A DNA stretch of 36,649 bases, from the NCBI GenBank assembly GCA_025980435.1, contig JAICXK010000016.1, forward strand, positions 1 to 36,649, in the 5' to 3' direction. Position numbers and translations under genes: made by a program. This document shows, one piece after another, positions 32,779-36,649 of the stretch (position 1 is its first letter; each line of letters opens with the position of its first letter). The stretch comes from Bryobacteraceae bacterium (lineage in GTDB: Bacteria; Acidobacteriota; Terriglobia; Bryobacterales; Bryobacteraceae). Under the pieces are notes generated by a model. The model saw only the letters and a program-made list of their open reading frames with translations, was not told where the DNA came from and ran no database searches.

Positions 32779-33686
32779 GCGTGGGCCTCTTCGAACATGC
32801 GCAGGCGTTCCAGCGCCGCGATCACCCGGGAGACGCTTACATTTTGAAATCCTTCGGGCGCGACAATGATCTCGCTGCCGGTTCGCCAGGGACCCCAGAT
32901 GGCGGGATTTGACTTGCTGAAGAGGACAACGCTCGGGATTCCGAAAGCCGCGGCGAGGTGAGCCGGTCCGCTGTCGTTGCCGATGAACGCGACTGCCCTG
33001 GAAAGAATCGCTTTCGCGTCGCCAAGCTTTCCCTGGACCACCTGGTGCGCGCGGAAGGCGGTAACATCATCAAGCGGGCCGGCAAGAAAGACCGGATTGA
33101 TATTCCAGAGCTTCAGGTAACGGGCGACTTCGCAGAAGCGTTCATGCGGCCATTGCTTCTCCGGGCCTGAAGCAAACGGGTGCAGGACGGCATAGCGGCC
33201 CTTGAGAGGAGATTCGGTTGCGAACACCTGGGCTCGCGGGATCTCTTGCACCGGAACGCCAAGAGCGAAGAAGGCGGAAGCCAGGTGCTCCGCGGTGTGA
33301 ACCGTGCGATTCACGTTTAAGATGCGCTGCGCCCGCGCGATTTTGAAATTGTAGGCAAGGGTGGTGCTGTGATGCGCGAAGCCGGCGCGCCAGGGTGCGC
33401 CGGAGAGAGCGGTCATCCATTGGCTACGGGTGCCGCCATGAAGGTTTACGCACAGGACGGGCTGGTGGCCACGAACACCGCGCCAGGTGGGTGGAAGGAT
33501 GCCGATTCCGGGGTTCCCTTCGAAGACAGGCGCGAAGCGCCCTTCGACAGAGACCGCGATATTCAGGTCGGGACGGAAGGACTTTAGCAAGTGCAGCGCG
33601 GGCGTCGTGAGAACGCAATCGCCCAGAGAGCGGAGGCGAATCACGGCCACACGGGAGCCTTCCGGCAGTTGCTCCAGAACGGTCAT
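32775..33686 (-). CDS. Glycosyltransferase family 9 (heptosyltransferase-like)
   Basis: The protein is 303 residues. The GT-B N-terminal start is 'VAVIRLRSLGDCVLTTPAL', the standard GT9 motif. The C-terminal donor site includes 'AFIGNDSGPAHLAAAFGIPSVVLFSKSNP'. GT9 enzymes add heptose or other sugars to the lipopolysaccharide core in the cytoplasm. It is coupled (4-base overlap) to the MsbA-like exporter and starts right at the stop of the Trm112-like gene, so an LPS or lipid-glycan assembly role is likely. The sugar transferred cannot be read. Confidence 0.92.
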   Translation of the reverse strand: MTVLEQLPEGSRVAVIRLRSLGDCVLTTPALHLLKSFRPDLNIAVSVEGRFAPVFEGNPGIGILPPTWRGVRGHQPVLCVNLHGGTRSQWMTALSGAPWRAGFAHHSTTLAYNFKIARAQRILNVNRTVHTAEHLASAFFALGVPVQEIPRAQVFATESPLKGRYAVLHPFASGPEKQWPHERFCEVARYLKLWNINPVFLAGPLDDVTAFRAHQVVQGKLGDAKAILSRAVAFIGNDSGPAHLAAAFGIPSVVLFSKSNPAIWGPWRTGSEIIVAPEGFQNVSVSRVIAALERLRMFEEAHA

Positions 33687-33857
33687 TTACGGCTCGATGG
33701 TGGCTTGATCTTTCAGCATGATCGGGATGTCATCCCGAATCGGATAAACGCGCTTGCATTCGACGCATTTCAGTCCGCTACCGTCTTCCTTCAGAACAAC
33801 TTTAGCTTTGCATACGGGGCAGACCAGGATATCCAGAAGTTCCTTGCTAACTGCCAT
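33687..33857 (-). CDS. Trm112/YcaR-family zinc-ribbon protein
   Basis: The protein is 56 residues, read directly from the minus strand: ATG at 33857, TAA at 33689-33687, the base before the glycosyltransferase ATG. It begins 'MAVSKELLDILVCPVCK' and continues with 'LKCVECKRVYPIRDDIPIML', the compact CxxC...CxxC zinc ribbon of the Trm112-like (YcaR) family. The family includes methyltransferase partners, and in gammaproteobacteria the gene sits beside msbA and lpxK. The same neighbourhood here supports the call. Confidence 0.9.
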   Translation of the reverse strand: MAVSKELLDILVCPVCKAKVVLKEDGSGLKCVECKRVYPIRDDIPIMLKDQATIEP

Positions 33858-33997
33858 AGAATCCTTCTAGTTTAACAGCGCGAGGGGGAGCTGAACCGGA
33901 CCGGTCGAGGCATGCCTCAGACGATCAGGCGCCGAGCCGCCGGCCCGGGCATATGGCGCGATTCTCGGCATCGTTGAAGCTCCGAAGATATGACCGT
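33858..33997. promoter_or_regulatory. Intergenic region with clustered palindromes
   Basis: There is no gene in these 140 bases. They contain the perfect 12-base palindrome GAGGCATGCCTC (33907-33918) and ACCGGACCGGT (33895-33905, one central base), plus GC-rich inverted words further right. This is the gap between the nucleotidyltransferase stop and the Trm112 start, both minus strand, so it should hold the promoter of the long housekeeping block. No clear -35/-10 was identified. Confidence 0.35.
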
Positions 33998-34567
33998 TCA
34001 GTCACGCTGACGGGTCTGAGCTAGCCGTTCGCGCAGAGTATCCGAAAGACCGGCTTCCATTTCGGGCGTGATAAGACCGGCCTCGTCCAGGTCTTTGATA
34101 TGCGCTTCATCTTTGGCCCGGAAGCTGGTTAATTTCATGCGGACCAGGTCCGCTAGCGGAATAACGCGGATGCCTCGTAGCTTCCGAAACTCGCCCAAAT
34201 CAGGCACCCGTTCCGGATATTCGGGCCGAACTTTTTCGCCAGTGAGAACCAGGTGAACGGCCCTGCGCGCGGACGGCGATTCGCTCTGCACGAGCATATC
34301 GACCCCACCTACCCGGCGGTATTCGAATCCCAGCGGCTCAACCGCCGCAGCAATGCGCTGCAGATCTTCCCGGCGGACCGCGATGTCGATGTTCCGGGTG
34401 AGACGCCCGGCGTCCGGCTGGACTTCCTCAACGTAGAGATAAGTCGCCAAGCCGCCGACAACCCGATAATCGATTCCGGCCGACGAAAAGGCCTTCTCCA
34501 ACGCTTCCGCTAAATCAAAGAGTTGCTCCACGCGCTTCTCGAAGAACGTATTGACGAGGGTTGGCAC
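33998..34567 (-). CDS. Nucleotidyltransferase-domain protein (AbiEii/MNT-like)
   Basis: The protein is about 189 residues from GTG 34567. The nucleotidyltransferase core shows 'YRVVGGLATYLYV' (the GG-x-A motif) and 'RLTRNIDIAVRREDL' (Asp-x-Asp-like metal site, D-I-A-V with the preceding Asp). The following 'IPLADLVRMKLTSFRAKDEAHIKDL' is typical of AbiEii/AbiGii-type and related nucleotidyltransferases. The open frame runs to 34684, inside the rnpB gene, so the true start must lie nearer; GTG 34567 and GTG 34531 are candidates and the choice is weak. No antitoxin-like gene lies next to it. The biological role is unknown. Confidence 0.75.
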   Translation of the reverse strand: MPTLVNTFFEKRVEQLFDLAEALEKAFSSAGIDYRVVGGLATYLYVEEVQPDAGRLTRNIDIAVRREDLQRIAAAVEPLGFEYRRVGGVDMLVQSESPSARRAVHLVLTGEKVRPEYPERVPDLGEFRKLRGIRVIPLADLVRMKLTSFRAKDEAHIKDLDEAGLITPEMEAGLSDTLRERLAQTRQRD

Positions 34568-34618
34568 AGCTAGCTTGATTATCTCTTGCTGGTGAATCAG
34601 GCTGCGGATTAGAAAAAG

Positions 34619-35011
34619 GCCTGCGCGGTTTGTAAGCCGGTTTCTGTTCCCGCTACGTTTTGCAACACAGCAGGCGGCAACCATTCGTCTAGGCCGCCCA
34701 TTGCTGGGAGGCTCAAGCGACCTACCCGGAAGTCGTAACGGAGCGGGCCGCTCCTGCTCCCCTATTTGGTCTTGCTTCGCATGGGGTTTTCCCTGCCAGC
34801 CCGATTACTCGGGCCGCGGTGCGCTCTTACCGCACCATTTCACCCTTACCCGCCGGAGACCGGCAGGCGGTATATTTTCTGTGGCACTGTCCGTAATCTG
34901 CGTTTCCGCAAATCCCCGGCCGTTAGCCGGCATGCTGCCCTGAGAAGACCGGACTTTCCTCCCGGTTCACTCGCGAACGAATGAACCCGGTGGCTGCCCA
35001 ACCGCGCAGGC
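34619..35011 (-). ncRNA. rnpB: RNase P RNA (bacterial class A)
   Basis: The conserved core GAGGAAAGTCCGG (minus strand, near 34955-34967) and the 3' end ACAGAAACCGGCTTACA (34631-34647) are both present. The terminal stem P1 pairs GCCTGCGCGGTT (5' end at 35011) with AACCGCGCAGGC (3' end at 34619). The core GGTAAGGGTGAAA and GGTAAGAGCGCACC segments lie between. Length is about 393 bases. The transcript is followed by CTTTTTCT, a terminator-like T-run. The RNA is the catalytic part of RNase P, which trims tRNA 5' ends. It is divergent from mtaB, with only 40 bases between them. Confidence 0.95.
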
Positions 35012-35051
35012 AAAACCATTCTCCCACTAAACTCGAATAGAAGGGGCGCTA

Positions 35052-36353
35052 TTGAAGAAGGTATTCATCCAGAGTTTCGGATGCCGCGCTTCGCAGGCCG
35101 ACGGCGCCGGTATCGAGGCCTCGTTACAGGATCGCGGGTTCATCGCGGTGCGAGATGCGGGCGCCGCAGACCTGGTCGTCGTAAATACCTGCACGGTTAC
35201 GCACGGAGCGGATGTGGACGCGCGCCGAGTGATTCGCGGCCTGCATCGCCATCATCCTCAAGCGGAAATTCTGGTCACAGGCTGCTACGCGCAGCGGGCT
35301 CCGGAAGAACTGGCGGGCATTGCGGGCGTGCGCTGGGTGATCGGAAATTCGCACAAGACACAGATTGCGGAAATCGTTTGCGCCGATGCGGCGGAGGCGT
35401 ATCACGGACAGGTTCTGGTCAGCGACATCAACGGAGCCCAGGCGTTTCAAGCGACGCCGGTCCGGGACATTCGCGAAGATCGCACACGTCCGAACCTGAA
35501 AGTGCAGGACGGGTGCAGCAATCGCTGCTCATTCTGCATTATTCCGAGCGTGCGCGGCAGGAGCCGGAGCGCCGGGCTGGAAAGCGTGCTGGAACAGGTA
35601 CGGAACCTGGCCGGGCGTTACCGCGAAATTGTGTTGAGCGGCATCAATCTGGGCCGTTGGGGCAGGGATCTGCCGGGCGGCTTGCGATTCGTGGACCTGC
35701 TGCGGGCGATTCTGCGCGAGACCGAGATTGAGCGGCTACGCATCAGTTCCGTTGAGCCGATGGACTGGAGCGAAGAGCTGTTCCGGCTCATGGCCGATGA
35801 GCCGCGCGTAGCCAGGCACGCGCATTTGCCGCTGCAATCCGGCTGCGACGCGGTGTTGAAGCGAATGTTCCGGAAGTACCGCACACGGCATTATGCAAGC
35901 CGTCTGGAGATCGCGCACAAGGTGATGCCGGAGGCTGCCATCGGGGCGGATGTGATGACGGGCTTCCCCGGGGAGAGTGAAACCGAATTTGAGGAGAGCG
36001 TGCGATTTATCGCAGAGCAGCCGTTCACCTACCTGCACGTATTCACATATTCAGAACGGCCGGGAACCGTGGCGGCAGAACGGGGCGAGCCCGTGCCTGT
36101 GACTGTGCGGCACGAACGGACGAAGGTGTTGCGCGCGCTTTCGGAGCGAAAGAATCTGCAATTCCGAAAGGAGTTGATCGGCAAGACGCTATCCGCCGTG
36201 ACACTGGAACAGCGCGGTATGGCACTCACAACGAATTTCGTGAGGGTGCAGATGACGCACGTGCGCGAGCCGAATCGTCTTGTTGACCTGGAGATCGGCG
36301 CAATCAGCGATGCAGGGCTACGGGAACGGACGCCATTTCCCGTTCTGCCGTAG
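35052..36353 (+). CDS. mtaB: tRNA t6A37 methylthiotransferase
   Basis: The protein is 433 residues. The N-terminal UPF0004 domain has three cluster cysteines, C11 ('SFGCRASQ'), C47 ('VNTCTVT') and C78 ('VTGCYAQ'). The radical-SAM motif C155-x3-C159-x2-C162 is in 'GCSNRCSFCIIPSVRGRSRS', and the C-terminal part (about 370-425) is TRAM-like. This is the MtaB branch of the MiaB family, which adds methylthio to threonylcarbamoyladenosine at tRNA position 37. The start is TTG 35052 with an AAGGGG box 6 bases upstream. Confidence 0.93.
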   Translation: MKKVFIQSFGCRASQADGAGIEASLQDRGFIAVRDAGAADLVVVNTCTVTHGADVDARRVIRGLHRHHPQAEILVTGCYAQRAPEELAGIAGVRWVIGNSHKTQIAEIVCADAAEAYHGQVLVSDINGAQAFQATPVRDIREDRTRPNLKVQDGCSNRCSFCIIPSVRGRSRSAGLESVLEQVRNLAGRYREIVLSGINLGRWGRDLPGGLRFVDLLRAILRETEIERLRISSVEPMDWSEELFRLMADEPRVARHAHLPLQSGCDAVLKRMFRKYRTRHYASRLEIAHKVMPEAAIGADVMTGFPGESETEFEESVRFIAEQPFTYLHVFTYSERPGTVAAERGEPVPVTVRHERTKVLRALSERKNLQFRKELIGKTLSAVTLEQRGMALTTNFVRVQMTHVREPNRLVDLEIGAISDAGLRERTPFPVLP

Positions 36354-36374
36354 CTTTGCGGTACGAATAGGGGA

Positions 36375-36649
36375 GTGGAAACGGCAGTTCAGATAAAAGC
36401 GCCGCGGGGAAGTACGCGGACCTGCCGCGGCTGGCACCAGGAAGCGGCACTACGGATGCTGATGAACAATCTGGATCCGGAGGTCGCGGAGAAGCCCGAC
36501 GAGCTGATTGTCTATGGCGGTACCGGGCGGGCGGCGCGCAACTGGGAGTGCTTCCATGCCATCGTGCGCTCGCTGGAGAGCCTGGCGAACGATGAGACCC
36601 TGCTGGTGCAGTCGGGAAAGCCGGTCGGCATTTTCCGCACGCATCCCGA
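36375..36649 (+). CDS. hutU: Urocanate hydratase, N-terminal part (cut by window end)
   Basis: The first 91 residues are visible. '[20 protein letters not shown]', '[20 protein letters not shown]', '[14 protein letters not shown]' and '[16 protein letters not shown]' are the strongly conserved N-terminal urocanase sequence, including the NAD-binding region. The enzyme converts urocanate to imidazolonepropionate in histidine degradation. The only in-frame start after the mtaB stop is GTG 36375, with AGGGG nearly touching it. The gene continues beyond the window. Confidence 0.92.
   Translation, partial: METAVQIKAPRGSTRTCRGWHQEAALRMLMNNLDPEVAEKPDELIVYGGTGRAARNWECFHAIVRSLESLANDETLLVQSGKPVGIFRTHP

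Noticed and set aside
33998-34567. Toxin-antitoxin or abortive-infection system
   Set aside because: Only a nucleotidyltransferase-like gene is present; no antitoxin partner (AbiEi-like or HEPN) lies beside it, so a system is not claimed.

Overview
The window reads as chromosomal DNA of a GC-rich acidobacterium, most like the Solibacter/Bryobacter group. This comes from gene content and protein style (DUF5818-like proteins, an octahaem secreted cytochrome, a GH78 enzyme with the 'DCPFYEQLQYAGDTR' signature, an Hfq with a WYDR-type Sm1 motif) and not from any marker search. Genes are densely packed with many 4-base ATGA overlaps. No tRNA, rRNA, CRISPR array or prophage is visible. One RNA gene, rnpB (RNase P RNA), lies on the minus strand at 34619-35011.

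Layout. 1-5575: the end of a hypothetical protein, a DsbA-like oxidoreductase, a minus-strand ECF sigma / anti-sigma / secreted-protein operon, and a divergent thiolase with a small OB-fold partner. 5576-8173: an accessory island with a PaeR7I/XhoI-type restriction-modification pair, preceded by what may be the relic of an insertion-sequence end. 8174-9831: a TlpA-like thioredoxin and an M48 metallopeptidase. 10010-15535: a tightly coupled plus-strand operon for sugar metabolism (class V aminotransferase, GH78 rhamnosidase-like enzyme, zinc dehydrogenase, L-galactose/L-fucose dehydrogenase-like aldo/keto reductase). 15666-18954: an unknown membrane-anchored protein, 6-phosphogluconate dehydrogenase, and a secreted protein with two phage-tail-fibre-like repeats. 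19209-22335: a dihaem cytochrome, a DUF5818-like protein and an octahaem cytochrome. 22438-24904: an iron alcohol dehydrogenase with an ABM monooxygenase, then a small Cys-containing protein coupled to an acyl-CoA thioesterase.

24918-33857 is a long minus-strand block of housekeeping genes. In transcription order it runs trm112-like, glycosyltransferase 9, msbA-like, yicC, gmk, rpoZ, coaBC, udg (family 4), tmk, holB, hfq. It links envelope lipid export with nucleotide supply, CoA synthesis, replication and RNA control. 33998-36649 holds a nucleotidyltransferase, rnpB, mtaB and the start of urocanate hydratase.

The most unusual non-coding signals are two dispersed intergenic repeat families. 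One is a tandem double hairpin with a constant GTGG(G/C)GC edge and variable but self-complementary stems, found four times, each just after the stop codon of a minus-strand gene. The other is a short 26-28 base unit with core GTGCGCGGTTCTG, three full copies in tandem plus diverged single copies elsewhere.
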